Assembly (NCBI GenBank): GCA_025141015.1
Contig: CP081098.1
Location: 1,060,501 to 1,124,500 of the forward strand
Length of the DNA: 64,000 nt
Direction: 5' to 3'
From: Rhodobacteraceae bacterium M382
Lineage (GTDB): Bacteria; Pseudomonadota; Alphaproteobacteria; Rhodobacterales; Rhodobacteraceae
Shown here one piece after another: positions 1 to 8,391 of this stretch. The notes below the pieces were generated by a model, which worked only from the letters and a program-made list of their open reading frames with translations, had not been told where the DNA came from and made no database searches. A program made the position numbers and the translations under genes. Numbering within the stretch: position 1 is the first letter of the stretch; each line of letters begins with the position of its first letter.

Positions 1-14
1 TCGAGCGTGGGCAT
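1..14 (-). CDS. Start of a gene cut by the left edge (possibly plsY)
   Basis: Just after the stop codon of the dihydroorotase-like gene the minus strand shows GGAG, seven bases, then ATG at 14-12 and codons for Met-Pro-Thr-Leu before the window ends. The ribosome site and the close spacing suggest a real next gene of the pyr operon. In related Rhodobacterales this place is often held by the glycerol-3-phosphate acyltransferase gene plsY; that identity is inference from context only. Confidence 0.35.
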
Positions 15-17
15 CAG

Positions 18-1295
18 CTATCTCCGATAGACGGGGGTTCCGGCGACATAGGTTGCCAGCACCCTACCTTGCATCCGCTGGCCGTCAAACGGAGTGTTCT
101 GAGATTTCGACCGAAGTTTGAACCGGTCCATGACAAAGGGCGTGTCAGGGTCGAACAGGACCAGATCCGCCGGGGCTTCTGCAGCGAGCCGACCACCAGC
201 AAGGCCCAGCCGATTGGCCGGATTCAGTGACATGGCGCGAAACAGCGTTGGCAGGTCCAAGTGGCCCGAGTGATACAGGCGCAACGCAGCCGGCAACAAA
301 GTTTCCATCGCAACCGCACCAGCGGCGGCTTCCTCGAATGGGAGACGCTTGCTTTCTTCGTCTTGGGGGGTGTGCATCGAACTGATGGTGTCGATCAAGC
401 CGGTGCGCACCGCTTCGACCACTGCCAGACGATCGTCTTCGCTGCGCAAGGGCGGTTTGACCTTGAAGAAAGTACGATAGTCGGCCACGTCCAGCTCGTT
501 CAGGGTCAGGTGATGGATCGAGGTTCCGGCGGTGATGTCCAGACCGTTGTTTTTGGCACGCTCAAGCGCGGGCAGGGCTCTGGCGGTGGTGATCTGGTCG
601 GCATGATAGCGCGCGCCGGTCATTTCCAGCAGCGCAATATCCCGATCCAGCCCCATGCGTTCTGCCATGGGCGAGACGGCAGGTAAACCACGCAGCGAAG
701 CAAATTTACCAGATGTGGCGGCGGCCCCTTTGCTCAGCTCGGGCTCTTGTGGATGGGCAATCACCAATGCGCCAAGGCTGCGCGCATAGGTCAACGCACG
801 CGAAAATACCTTGGTATTGGCGACAACATGGTCACAGTCGGAAAAGGCCACGGCACCGGCATCCATCAGAAAGCCGATTTCCGTCATCTCGCGCCCTTCG
901 CGTCCCTTGGTCAGGGCGGCCATGGCCAACACATTGACAGGTGTGTCGGCCTGGGCGCGGCGGTTGACGAATTCCAGCGTTTCCGGCGTGTCTATGGTTG
1001 GCGTGGTGTCCGGGCGGGTAATCATTGTGGTGACCCCTCCGGCAGCGGCGGCGCGGCCTGCGGACTTATAGCTTTCCTTGTGTCGCTCACCGGGTTCGCA
1101 GACCTTGACTCCGATGTCGATGATGCCAGGGGCCAGACATTTTCCATTGCAGTCGACGATCTCGTCCGCTGCCGGTGCCGGGGTTGCGGAACCGGTGCCA
1201 ACAATGGACCCGGCGCGAACCAGCAGCCAGCCCAAGGTGTCGGATCCGGCTTCGGGGTCGATCAGGCGGGCATTGATGAAGAGGGTGGTGCTCAT
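18..1295 (-). CDS. pyrC: Dihydroorotase-like protein, predicted catalytically inactive (PyrX type)
   Basis: This 425-residue amidohydrolase-fold protein aligns with type I dihydroorotase: an early GIIDIGVKVCEPG segment, SDCDH, AHPQEP, HHLTLNE and PPLRSEDDR motifs. The metal-binding HxH is gone: the expected histidines are Gly62 and Lys64, the following Arg is Cys66, and the late catalytic Asp (usually in ATDHAPH) is Met in SSMHTPQ. It therefore probably does not convert carbamoyl-aspartate to dihydroorotate. In Pseudomonas a comparable inactive homologue is a structural partner of aspartate carbamoyltransferase, and pyrB lies two genes upstream here. The ATG at 1295 has AAGGG eight bases before it; a longer reading frame extends upstream but overlaps the neighbouring gene. 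Confidence 0.88.
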   Translation of the reverse strand: MSTTLFINARLIDPEAGSDTLGWLLVRAGSIVGTGSATPAPAADEIVDCNGKCLAPGIIDIGVKVCEPGERHKESYKSAGRAAAAGGVTTMITRPDTTPTIDTPETLEFVNRRAQADTPVNVLAMAALTKGREGREMTEIGFLMDAGAVAFSDCDHVVANTKVFSRALTYARSLGALVIAHPQEPELSKGAAATSGKFASLRGLPAVSPMAERMGLDRDIALLEMTGARYHADQITTARALPALERAKNNGLDITAGTSIHHLTLNELDVADYRTFFKVKPPLRSEDDRLAVVEAVRTGLIDTISSMHTPQDEESKRLPFEEAAAGAVAMETLLPAALRLYHSGHLDLPTLFRAMSLNPANRLGLAGGRLAAEAPADLVLFDPDTPFVMDRFKLRSKSQNTPFDGQRMQGRVLATYVAGTPVYRR

Positions 1296-1675
1296 AGGCG
1301 GGCCCTTTCGATGGCGGCAATGGTGGCGGCCGGGTCGGCCTGGTATTTGATCAGATATTTCTGGCCGTCGGTCGTGATGACCTGGACATAGCTGCCCATG
1401 GATTTGACACCTGAAATGCTGGCCAAAGGCACGGAATGCCCTGTGGGGCCGACCAATGCGGTGCTTGTCAGGGTCCAGATGGCGGCCAGTTCTTCCTTGC
1501 GGGCATAGAACCCGCGCAGGGCGATTGCAGCCAAGCCACCTACGGCACCGGTCCAGATGTGCGGGCTGTCCATGACCCACAGAACCCCCATTGCGGCGGC
1601 CATGCCAACGGCAGCCATCCAGGTGTGGGCACGCAGATAGGCGGTTGCATCGGGGGAGATTTTTGTTTCGCTCAT
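1292..1675 (-). CDS. Small membrane protein of the pyr cluster, unknown function
   Basis: The 127-residue product has two hydrophobic stretches (about residues 18-34 and 40-56) followed by a compact soluble tail with a pattern of short beta strands (LTSTALVGPTGHSVPL, YVQVITTDGQKYLIKY). This layout resembles membrane-anchored PH-like bacterial proteins, but that is only an impression. Its stop overlaps the start of the dihydroorotase-like gene by four bases, so the two are probably co-translated. No catalytic motif is visible. I do not recognise the family. Confidence 0.75.
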   Translation of the reverse strand: MSETKISPDATAYLRAHTWMAAVGMAAAMGVLWVMDSPHIWTGAVGGLAAIALRGFYARKEELAAIWTLTSTALVGPTGHSVPLASISGVKSMGSYVQVITTDGQKYLIKYQADPAATIAAIERARL

Positions 1676-1679
1676 GGTC

Positions 1680-2213
1680 TTAGAACACCAGCAAGAGGAG
1701 GACGATGGTGATCAGGGACATCATCACGGCAAACAGGGTGAACCCGATCCGACGTGCACGGGCGCGAGCGGCACGCGGGGATTGTTTTGCTGCCGAATAC
1801 AGCTGGGCGCTGGCGGTCTCTATGGGGGTGCCGCTCCAATTGGTGCTGGGTTCGGACAGCGTGGCGACCAGCTGGATCTGATCGGCCGGGTTCAGGCGGG
1901 TTTCGCGACCGCCAAAGGCGCGGCTGCGGATCAGCAGGACGTCGCCTTTGATTGCGCTGAGCACGTCGGACTGTGGGTCAATCTCTTCAGGCGATAGGCC
2001 GCAACCTTCGATCAGATATCCGGTCAGCCCCAACTCTTCGAGATCGTCGGTGGAAAAGATTTCGATCTGGTCCCGGTTCATCTCTTCGATGCCCAGCACC
2101 TGCTCGAGCGCACCGGTTTCGGACAGGAATTTGACCTGTTCGGGGCGCATATCCAGCGTGAAAACGCGGATAATCCCCCGTTCTCCGGTGGGAATGGTGA
2201 TGGTCCCGGTCAT
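1680..2213 (-). CDS. C-terminally membrane-anchored protein of the pyr cluster, unknown function
   Basis: The 177-residue product starts with a beta-rich segment (TITIPTGERGIIRVFTLDM), has an acidic soluble middle, a basic RAARARARR patch and one strongly hydrophobic C-terminal helix ending in LLLLVF, so it looks tail-anchored with most of the protein in the cytoplasm. The ATG at 2213 lies four bases after the pyrB stop; an upstream extension in the same frame would overlap pyrB. Its place between pyrB and the inactive dihydroorotase suggests a role linked to that complex or simple co-expression. No known domain recognised. Confidence 0.75.
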   Translation of the reverse strand: MTGTITIPTGERGIIRVFTLDMRPEQVKFLSETGALEQVLGIEEMNRDQIEIFSTDDLEELGLTGYLIEGCGLSPEEIDPQSDVLSAIKGDVLLIRSRAFGGRETRLNPADQIQLVATLSEPSTNWSGTPIETASAQLYSAAKQSPRAARARARRIGFTLFAVMMSLITIVLLLLVF

Positions 2214-2217
2214 CGGG

Positions 2218-3168
2218 TCAATGCTCCGCGGAAATGCGCTGGGCGCGTAGATTGCGGGCCAGAAGATCCATAGCGGCCATGCGCACGGCGACCCCCATTT
2301 CGACTTGCTCCTGAATGACTGATCGGTTGATGTCATCCGCGATGGTCCCGTCGATTTCGACGCCGCGATTCATCGGTCCGGGATGCATGACAATCGCGTC
2401 GGGTTTGGCCAACGACAGCTTATCCGCATCCAGTCCATAGCGGTGATAATACTCCCGTTCTGAAGGAATGAAGCCACCGTCCATCCGCTCTTTCTGAAGG
2501 CGCAGCATCATCACGACGTCCACGTCCTGTAGCCCCTCGCGCATGTCATCATAAACCTCGACCCCAAAGGCGTCGATCTGCGCCGGCATCAGCGTCGGCG
2601 GGCCAATCAGTCGAATACGGTTTTCCATTTTGCCCAACAGGATCAGGTTCGATCGAGCCACGCGGGAATGGGCGATGTCGCCACAGATTGCGATGTTCAG
2701 ACGGTGCAACCGGCCCTTGGCGCGGCGGATGGTCAACGCGTCCAGCAGCGCCTGGGTGGGGTGTTCGTGACGTCCATCACCGGCGTTCAGCACGGCGCAG
2801 TTCACCTTTTGCGCCAGCAGGTCCACCGCGCCGGAATGCGGGTGGCGCACCACCAGCAAATCGGGGTGCATGGCATTCAACGTCATGGCTGTATCGATCA
2901 GGGTTTCGCCCTTTTTGATCGAACTGGCCTGCATGGCCATGTTCATGACGTCTGCGCCCAACCGTTTGCCTGCCAATTCAAAAGAGGCCTGTGTGCGGGT
3001 CGAGTTTTCAAAGAACATGTTGATCTGGGTCAGACCACGCAGGGTTTCGGAGTGTTTTTCCGAACGCCGGTTCAGATCGACGTATTCATCGGCCAGATCC
3101 AGAATCGCGGTGATATCATGTGGTTTGAGGTGTTCGATGCCCAGAAGGTGCTTGTGACCGAACGTCAT
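2218..3168 (-). CDS. pyrB: Aspartate carbamoyltransferase catalytic subunit
   Basis: This 316-residue enzyme joins carbamoyl phosphate to aspartate, the committed step of pyrimidine synthesis. Hallmarks are the carbamoyl-phosphate loop [13 protein letters not shown], the [11 protein letters not shown] motif, and [11 protein letters not shown] near the C terminus. Length is typical of the catalytic chain. The ATG at 3168 begins [14 protein letters not shown], the usual family start; the frame is open further upstream but without homology. It is the first gene of a minus-strand cluster with two membrane proteins and an inactive dihydroorotase homologue, consistent with a class A type ATCase that needs a pseudo-dihydroorotase partner. 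Confidence 0.97.
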   Translation of the reverse strand: MTFGHKHLLGIEHLKPHDITAILDLADEYVDLNRRSEKHSETLRGLTQINMFFENSTRTQASFELAGKRLGADVMNMAMQASSIKKGETLIDTAMTLNAMHPDLLVVRHPHSGAVDLLAQKVNCAVLNAGDGRHEHPTQALLDALTIRRAKGRLHRLNIAICGDIAHSRVARSNLILLGKMENRIRLIGPPTLMPAQIDAFGVEVYDDMREGLQDVDVVMMLRLQKERMDGGFIPSEREYYHRYGLDADKLSLAKPDAIVMHPGPMNRGVEIDGTIADDINRSVIQEQVEMGVAVRMAAMDLLARNLRAQRISAEH

Positions 3169-3241
3169 TGAGGATGCTCCCTGCCGCGATGCTGGAGGGC
3201 TTATACGGGGGGTTGGGCGGCAGGGGCAAGGGGGCGGTGGA

Positions 3242-4186
3242 TCAATATCCGGTCTGTCGGTCCACCAGACCTGCGGGTTTTTGTCCAGCTTCAAAGCTGG
3301 CGATGCCGTCTGCGATGAAACGGGCCACGGCCATGGGGTCTGCATCACCTGCCACATGGGGCGTGATGCGTATCCGGTCATGGGTCCAGAACGGGTGATT
3401 CTGAGGGAGCGGTTCGGTGGCAACTGTATCCAGTGCCGCCATCGCAGGGCGGCCACGCTCGAGGGCTGGGATCAGGTCGGGTTCGGCCAAATGGGCCCCA
3501 CGGCCAAGATTGATCAGGATTGCGTCGTCGCGCATTTGATCCAGCAGCCTGGTGTTCAGAATACCCACTGTCTCATCGGTCAAGGGCAACAGGTTGACCA
3601 CCGCCCGGCTTTGCGAAACCGTTTGTGCCAGCCCGCCAGATCCGCTGACCACAACCGTGCCATCAGGTTCCTGCCGGTCGCGCGAGGCATAGGCCGTGAC
3701 CGGGTATCCCAATCCGCGCAGAGCTCGGGCCAGACAGGACCCAATCTTGCCAAACCCCAGGATGCCGACTGGGAATCTTGAGGGTGCAGTTCGGTTGATC
3801 ACCGCCCACTGCTGTTGCGCCTGTTGATCAACATAGCCTTGCATCTGGCGTTGCCAATTGACGATGTGCCAAATCGCGAACCCGGCAATCATCTGCGCCT
3901 GCTCGTCAACGATCACCCGGCTGACGGTGGTTTCGGGTTTCAGACTGGGGGCGCTCAAAATCGCATCGACCCCGGCACCTGCGCTGGAAACCATGGCCAG
4001 ATTGGGATAGGGCGCGAAATCCGAGGGATCCGGAGTAAAGGCGACGGCATGGCGGATCGTTTGCGGATCAACGACTTCTTCAGGAAACCGCATGGTGATC
4101 CAGGGAGCATACGTGCGCAGCCCTGCTTCGAAGAAATCCTTGAGGTCGTATTTTCGGCACAGGCAGACGAGATCTATGGGCTGCAT
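3242..4186 (-). CDS. D-isomer-specific 2-hydroxyacid dehydrogenase (glyoxylate/hydroxypyruvate reductase GhrA-like)
   Basis: The 314-residue protein has the two-domain layout of the family. The NAD(P) fold carries [16 protein letters not shown] around residue 150, and the three catalytic residues are visible: Arg in INLGRGAHL, Glu in TVATEPLP and His in ITPHVAG. It probably reduces a 2-oxoacid such as glyoxylate or hydroxypyruvate in the cytoplasm; the substrate cannot be told from sequence. Start ATG at 4186 (MQPIDLVCL) is preferred over the longer frame because homology begins there. It is divergent from the glycosylase gene, with a 112-base gap holding both promoters. Confidence 0.88.
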   Translation of the reverse strand: MQPIDLVCLCRKYDLKDFFEAGLRTYAPWITMRFPEEVVDPQTIRHAVAFTPDPSDFAPYPNLAMVSSAGAGVDAILSAPSLKPETTVSRVIVDEQAQMIAGFAIWHIVNWQRQMQGYVDQQAQQQWAVINRTAPSRFPVGILGFGKIGSCLARALRGLGYPVTAYASRDRQEPDGTVVVSGSGGLAQTVSQSRAVVNLLPLTDETVGILNTRLLDQMRDDAILINLGRGAHLAEPDLIPALERGRPAMAALDTVATEPLPQNHPFWTHDRIRITPHVAGDADPMAVARFIADGIASFEAGQKPAGLVDRQTGY

Positions 4187-4298
4187 TTCGGCTCCGTCCA
4201 AGTGGTGTTTGAGGGGCACCTTAGGCAGGACGCGCGGATGGGTAAAGCGCGCGCATTGGCGGTTTCCCTCGAGGTGGCAAGGGGGTAGCCTGTGGCGC

Positions 4299-5063
4299 AT
4301 GGAATCGGCTCTGGATTATCATACGGCTCGCGCCTTGCTGGACTGGCAGATTGAACTCGGCGTGACCGAGACGATCAGCGATGCGCCAATCAATCGCTAC
4401 GAGCTCGAGCAAAAAGCGCCCAAGCCCAATGCCGTCGAAACGGCCGCCGTTCCTGTCATATCCAAAGAGGTCGATCCGGTTGTGGTGGCGCAACAGGTGG
4501 CAAAAGCGGCCAACTCCCTGTCGGACCTGCGCGACGCTATGGGCAATTTCGAGCACTGCGATCTCAAACGCGGCGCTCGTAATCTGGTGTTTTCCGATGG
4601 CCAGGCCGGTGCACGTGTCATGATCATCGGCGAAGCGCCGGGCCGCGACGAAGATCGCCAAGGCAAGCCCTTTGTCGGGCGGGCGGGGCAATTGCTGGAC
4701 CGGATGCTCGATGCCATTGACCTGAACCGCGAGAGCAACGTCTATATCACCAATGTCTTGCCTTGGCGCCCCCCTCAGAACCGGGATCCCTTGCCGATCG
4801 AAATCTCGATGATGGTGCCGTTTCTGCGCCGCCACGTCGAACTGGCACAGCCCGAAGTGTTGATCCTGATGGGAAATATCAGCTGTCAGGCTGTGCTGGC
4901 CAAACGGGGTATCACCCGTCTGCGGGGCAATTGGGGCGATGCCTGGGGCATTCCGGCCCTGCCGATGTTCCATCCGGCCTACCTGTTGCGTCAGCCGCAT
5001 ATGAAACGTCAGGCCTGGGCTGATCTGTTGGAAATCAAGGCGCGGTTGGGGGCGCTGGCGTGA
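4299..5063 (+). CDS. Uracil-DNA glycosylase superfamily protein lacking Fe-S cysteines
   Basis: The 254-residue protein has the family 4-like core: GEAPGRDEDRQGKPFVGRAG (residues 111-130, motif A), VYITNVLPWRPPQNRDP, and HPAYLLR (225-231, motif B). It should excise uracil from DNA. Classic family 4 enzymes bind a 4Fe-4S cluster through four cysteines; here only Cys87 remains, while Phe84, Trp156 and Met171/172 fill the other expected places, so no cluster is predicted. The first 75 residues are a variable linker. A cluster-free glycosylase class has been reported from Bradyrhizobium; membership is plausible but untested. The stop overlaps the next gene by four bases. Confidence 0.85.
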   Translation: MESALDYHTARALLDWQIELGVTETISDAPINRYELEQKAPKPNAVETAAVPVISKEVDPVVVAQQVAKAANSLSDLRDAMGNFEHCDLKRGARNLVFSDGQAGARVMIIGEAPGRDEDRQGKPFVGRAGQLLDRMLDAIDLNRESNVYITNVLPWRPPQNRDPLPIEISMMVPFLRRHVELAQPEVLILMGNISCQAVLAKRGITRLRGNWGDAWGIPALPMFHPAYLLRQPHMKRQAWADLLEIKARLGALA

Positions 5064-5659
5064 AGATCCTTGCCTTTTCCGACCTTCATTTGAATGCCAA
5101 CCGCGCCGCCGATCTGGTGTCGGCCAGTGCCGAGGCAGATCTGGTCATCGGAGCCGGAGATTTCTGCAATGTGCGGATGGGCCTGAGCGATGCGATGGCG
5201 TTGTTGTCCGGGCTCAAGGCCCCGATGGTTGCTGTACCGGGCAATGCCGAAAGCGCGCAGGAGTTGCGCGCGGCCGCTTTGCCGGGAACCACCGTGTTGC
5301 ACGGAGAGGGGGGCTGCTTTGGCGGGCTGAACATTTTTGGTCTGGGGTATGGCGTACCCGAGACACCGTTTGGCAGCTGGTCCTGTGATCTGTCGGAATC
5401 CCAGGCTGCGCAGATGCTTGATGCCTGCACGGCGGCCGACATCCTGATTGCCCATTCCCCGCCCAAAGGGATTGCAGATCGCACGTCCGGTGGTGTGTCC
5501 GTCGGGTCCAGCGCCATCCGGGCCGCTGTCGAACGCGTTCAGCCCAAATTGATGCTATGCGGTCATGTGCATGATTGTTGGGGCGAACGCGGAGTCATCG
5601 GTGTTACCGACGTGATGAATTTGGGGCCGCGCCCCAATTGGTTCGAGGTCCAGACATGA
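5060..5659 (+). CDS. Calcineurin-like metallophosphoesterase
   Basis: The 199-residue protein shows the calcineurin-like metal-binding series: FSDLHLN (Asp8, His10), GAGDF (Asp34), VPGNAES, AHSPPKG and CGHVHDCWG. The usual GNHD/E is GNAES, so one histidine of that block is missing. It should hydrolyse a phosphoester or phosphodiester in the cytoplasm with two metal ions; the substrate is unknown. It begins with GTG at 5060, overlapping the glycosylase stop, and its own stop overlaps the exporter start, so three genes are translationally coupled. Confidence 0.85.
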   Translation: MKILAFSDLHLNANRAADLVSASAEADLVIGAGDFCNVRMGLSDAMALLSGLKAPMVAVPGNAESAQELRAAALPGTTVLHGEGGCFGGLNIFGLGYGVPETPFGSWSCDLSESQAAQMLDACTAADILIAHSPPKGIADRTSGGVSVGSSAIRAAVERVQPKLMLCGHVHDCWGERGVIGVTDVMNLGPRPNWFEVQT

Positions 5660-6276
5660 TCGACATGTTTACGCTTGCTACCTTTGTCCCTGCTGCTTTG
5701 GCGTTGAACTTGACGCCGGGCGCGGACATGATGTTCTGCCTGGGGCAGGGGGTACGTTCGGGCCCGCGTGCGGCGCTGTCTGCCAGCGCCGGGATTTCGG
5801 TTGGTGGCATGGTGCATGTGGCGCTGGGTGGGCTGGGTCTGGGAGCTGCTGTCGCGGCCATGCCCTGGATGTTCGAGGCTATTCGTTGGCTTGGGGTTTG
5901 CTATCTGCTCTATCTGGCCTGGGGCGCGTTTCGTGGTGGCAATGCACCGGGGGAAATTCGCGCCGCGCGGGCGTCTCGAGCCTTTCGAGACGGTATGCTG
6001 GTCAATCTGACCAACCCGAAAGTGATCCTGTTTGTTCTCGCTTTTGTCCCGCAATTTGTCGATCCGGGGGCCGGATCGATCCTGGTCCAATTTCTGATCT
6101 TTGGCGCGATCATGGGCACCACCGGATTCTTTGTGAACGGTGGGGTCGGCGTTTTTGCCGGATCCATGGGGCATTACCTGACCGGCAATGCAACGGCGGG
6201 TCGCTGGTTGGGTCGGATCTCGGGAACGATTTTTACCGGGCTGGCGCTGAGGCTGGCCATCATGGAAAGGGCTTGA
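5656..6276 (+). CDS. LysE/RhtB family amino-acid exporter
   Basis: A 206-residue integral membrane protein with the LysE family signature NLTPGADMMFCLGQGVRSG near residue 18-36 and about six hydrophobic segments. The LVNLTNPKVILF block in the middle is also typical. It likely exports an amino acid or related metabolite across the inner membrane; substrate unknown. The ATG at 5656 overlaps the stop of the phosphoesterase gene. Confidence 0.88.
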   Translation: MIDMFTLATFVPAALALNLTPGADMMFCLGQGVRSGPRAALSASAGISVGGMVHVALGGLGLGAAVAAMPWMFEAIRWLGVCYLLYLAWGAFRGGNAPGEIRAARASRAFRDGMLVNLTNPKVILFVLAFVPQFVDPGAGSILVQFLIFGAIMGTTGFFVNGGVGVFAGSMGHYLTGNATAGRWLGRISGTIFTGLALRLAIMERA

Positions 6277-6282
6277 CGCACT

Positions 6283-6825
6283 ATGTCTCGCATAGATGAA
6301 ACCAAGGAATTCATCCCGGTTCGTATCGCGGTGCTGACCGTGTCGGACAGTCGATCTCTGGATCAGGACCGTTCGGGGCAAGTGCTCGAAGACCGGCTCA
6401 AGGCTGCTGGGCACATTCTGGCAGATCGCAAGATTATTCAGGACGAACGCGACCAGATCGCCGATCAGCTGCGCGCCTGGGTGGGGGACCCGCAGGTGGA
6501 TGTGGTGATTTCCACCGGCGGAACCGGTCTGACAGGCCGCGATGTCACGGTCGAGGCGCACCGCGACGTCTATGAAAAGGAAATCGAAGCCTTTGGCACC
6601 GTGTTCACAATCATTTCGATGGAAAAGATTGGCACCAGCGCGGTGCAATCGCGCGCCACGGGCGGCGTCGCGGGCGGTACCTATCTGTTTGCATTGCCTG
6701 GCAGCCCAGGTGCCTGCAAGGATGCCTGGGACGGGATCTTGTCCATGCAGCTGGATTATCGCCACTTGCCCTGCAATTTTGTGGAAATCATGCCGCGTTT
6801 GGAGGAACACAAGCGACGGAAATGA
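6283..6825 (+). CDS. moaB: Molybdenum cofactor biosynthesis protein B (MoaB/MogA fold)
   Basis: The 180-residue protein carries the molybdopterin-binding fold: AVLTVSDSRS near the start, DVVISTGGTGLTGRDVT (about residues 73-89) and FALPGSPGACKDAWDGIL. Members adenylate molybdopterin before metal insertion. It starts six bases after the exporter gene and ends about 100 bases before the efflux adaptor. The other Mo-cofactor genes lie at 22742-26850, so the pathway is split within the window. Confidence 0.93.
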   Translation: MSRIDETKEFIPVRIAVLTVSDSRSLDQDRSGQVLEDRLKAAGHILADRKIIQDERDQIADQLRAWVGDPQVDVVISTGGTGLTGRDVTVEAHRDVYEKEIEAFGTVFTIISMEKIGTSAVQSRATGGVAGGTYLFALPGSPGACKDAWDGILSMQLDYRHLPCNFVEIMPRLEEHKRRK

Positions 6826-6877
6826 CGTGTTGGTGCGTGTAACGCTGTGTAAACGCTTTGTGGGTTGGAGAATTCTT

Positions 6878-6897
6878 GTGTCGACACTAGGTTATAC
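6878..6897 (+). promoter_or_regulatory. Possible operator and -10 before the RND efflux operon
   Basis: A perfect ten-base palindrome GTGTCGACAC (6878-6887) is followed after four bases by TTATAC (6892-6897), a fair -10 element, 33 bases before the adaptor start. No convincing -35 at ordinary spacing was seen. No regulator gene adjoins. Confidence 0.3.
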
Positions 6898-6930
6898 CGG
6901 GTCGGCACACAGCCCGAATTAAGGATTGCC

Positions 6931-8385
6931 ATGCGGTTTCTGCGACACAGCCTGGTCGGGGTTTTTCTGGCGTCAATGACGCTGGCCCTGCTGCTTTATG
7001 CGGGGCAGTTGGTCATGCAGGCGGTTCAAACCCGGCTGAGCAACGAACGCCCGGCACCGCCTCCGCGGGAACGGGTGTTCGCGGTCAACGTGGTAACGGC
7101 GAATTATGACCGGACGACCCCGGTGTTGCCTGCCTTTGGACAGATCCAGAGCCGCCGGTCGCTGGAGTTGCGCACGGTGATGCGGGGGCGTGTCATCCAT
7201 CTTGCCGACAGTTTCGTTGAAGGTGGAACCGTGAAGGCCGACGAGGTGCTGGTACAGATCGACCCGGTGGATGTGCAGGCGGCGTTGGAACGGGCCCAGG
7301 CCGATTTACAGGATGCCGAAGCGGAGATTCGCGATGCGGCGCGCAACCTCGAACTTGCGCGTGCCGAATTGGTGGCGGCCCAGGATCAGGCGGATCTGCG
7401 TCAACGGGCGTTTAAGCGTCAGCAGGATTTGCAATCACGCGGAGTCGGCACCGCCGCCGCCAGCGAAGCTGCCGAGCTGACCGCCGCTTCGGCACGTCAG
7501 GCGGTTCTATCGCGCGGCCAGGCGGTTGCCCAATCCGAGGCGCGGGCCGACCAGGCGCAAACCCGACTGGCCCGCGCCCGCATTGCATTGTCCACAGCAC
7601 AGAGAGATTTGGACGAGACAACCGTTCGCGCGGCCTTTGATGGGACGTTGCAAGGCGTGTCTCTGGTCGAAGGACGGCTGGTGTCGGCCAACGAAAAGCT
7701 TGCCGAACTGGTGGATTCCAAGGCATTGGAAGTGGCGTTTCGCATATCGACAGCCCAATATGCCCGATTGTTGGACACCGCGGGTGATCTGATCTCAGCC
7801 CCAGTGAATGTGTCATTGGATGTCACCGGCGCGGATCTGGAGGCCTCTGGCGTCATCGTGCGTGACAGCGGCGCAGCAGGCGAAGGACAATCCGGTCGGG
7901 TGATCTTTGCGCGGCTTGAAGCAGCACCGGGGTTCAAACCTGGAGATTTTGTAACCGTTGCCGTTCAGGAACCAGAGATTTCCAATGTTGCCCGGGTTCC
8001 AGCTTCGGCGTTGGATGCGGCGCGCACAATTCTGGTTGTGGGTCCAGATGATCGTCTTGAGAGCCTGCAGGTGGAATTGGTGCGGCGTCAGGGGGATGAC
8101 GTTTTGATCCGTGGCGATGGTCTGGCCGGGCGCGAGGTGGTGACCGGGCGCACCCCATTGCTGGGTGCCGGAATCCGTGTGCGGCCTCTGCGTCAGGAAA
8201 GCGCGCTGAAACCCGAGGCTGCAATGCTGGAATTGAGCGACGAGGATCGCGCCCGTCTGGTTGCATCGGTGCAGGCCAACGACCGTATGCCCCAAGCGGC
8301 CAAGTCCAGAGTGTTGGAACAGCTGGCGGCGGCCAAGGTGCCCGCAGGGCTGGTGCGACGGATCGAAACCGGTAGCGGGGGCTGA
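6931..8385 (+). CDS. RND efflux pump periplasmic adaptor subunit
   Basis: The 484-residue protein starts with one membrane helix (about residues 8-30), followed by a lipoyl-like half-motif (GRVIHLADSFVEGGTVKADEVLVQIDP), a long alanine/glutamine-rich coiled-coil hairpin (about 115-235) and the second half-motif (TTVRAAFDGTLQGVSLVEG), then beta-barrel and membrane-proximal domains. It bridges the inner-membrane transporter to an outer-membrane channel. No TolC gene is nearby. The ATG at 6931 is chosen because the helix follows at once. The permease begins six bases after its stop. Confidence 0.92.
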   Translation: MRFLRHSLVGVFLASMTLALLLYAGQLVMQAVQTRLSNERPAPPPRERVFAVNVVTANYDRTTPVLPAFGQIQSRRSLELRTVMRGRVIHLADSFVEGGTVKADEVLVQIDPVDVQAALERAQADLQDAEAEIRDAARNLELARAELVAAQDQADLRQRAFKRQQDLQSRGVGTAAASEAAELTAASARQAVLSRGQAVAQSEARADQAQTRLARARIALSTAQRDLDETTVRAAFDGTLQGVSLVEGRLVSANEKLAELVDSKALEVAFRISTAQYARLLDTAGDLISAPVNVSLDVTGADLEASGVIVRDSGAAGEGQSGRVIFARLEAAPGFKPGDFVTVAVQEPEISNVARVPASALDAARTILVVGPDDRLESLQVELVRRQGDDVLIRGDGLAGREVVTGRTPLLGAGIRVRPLRQESALKPEAAMLELSDEDRARLVASVQANDRMPQAAKSRVLEQLAAAKVPAGLVRRIETGSGG

Positions 8386-8391
8386 TCGGTC

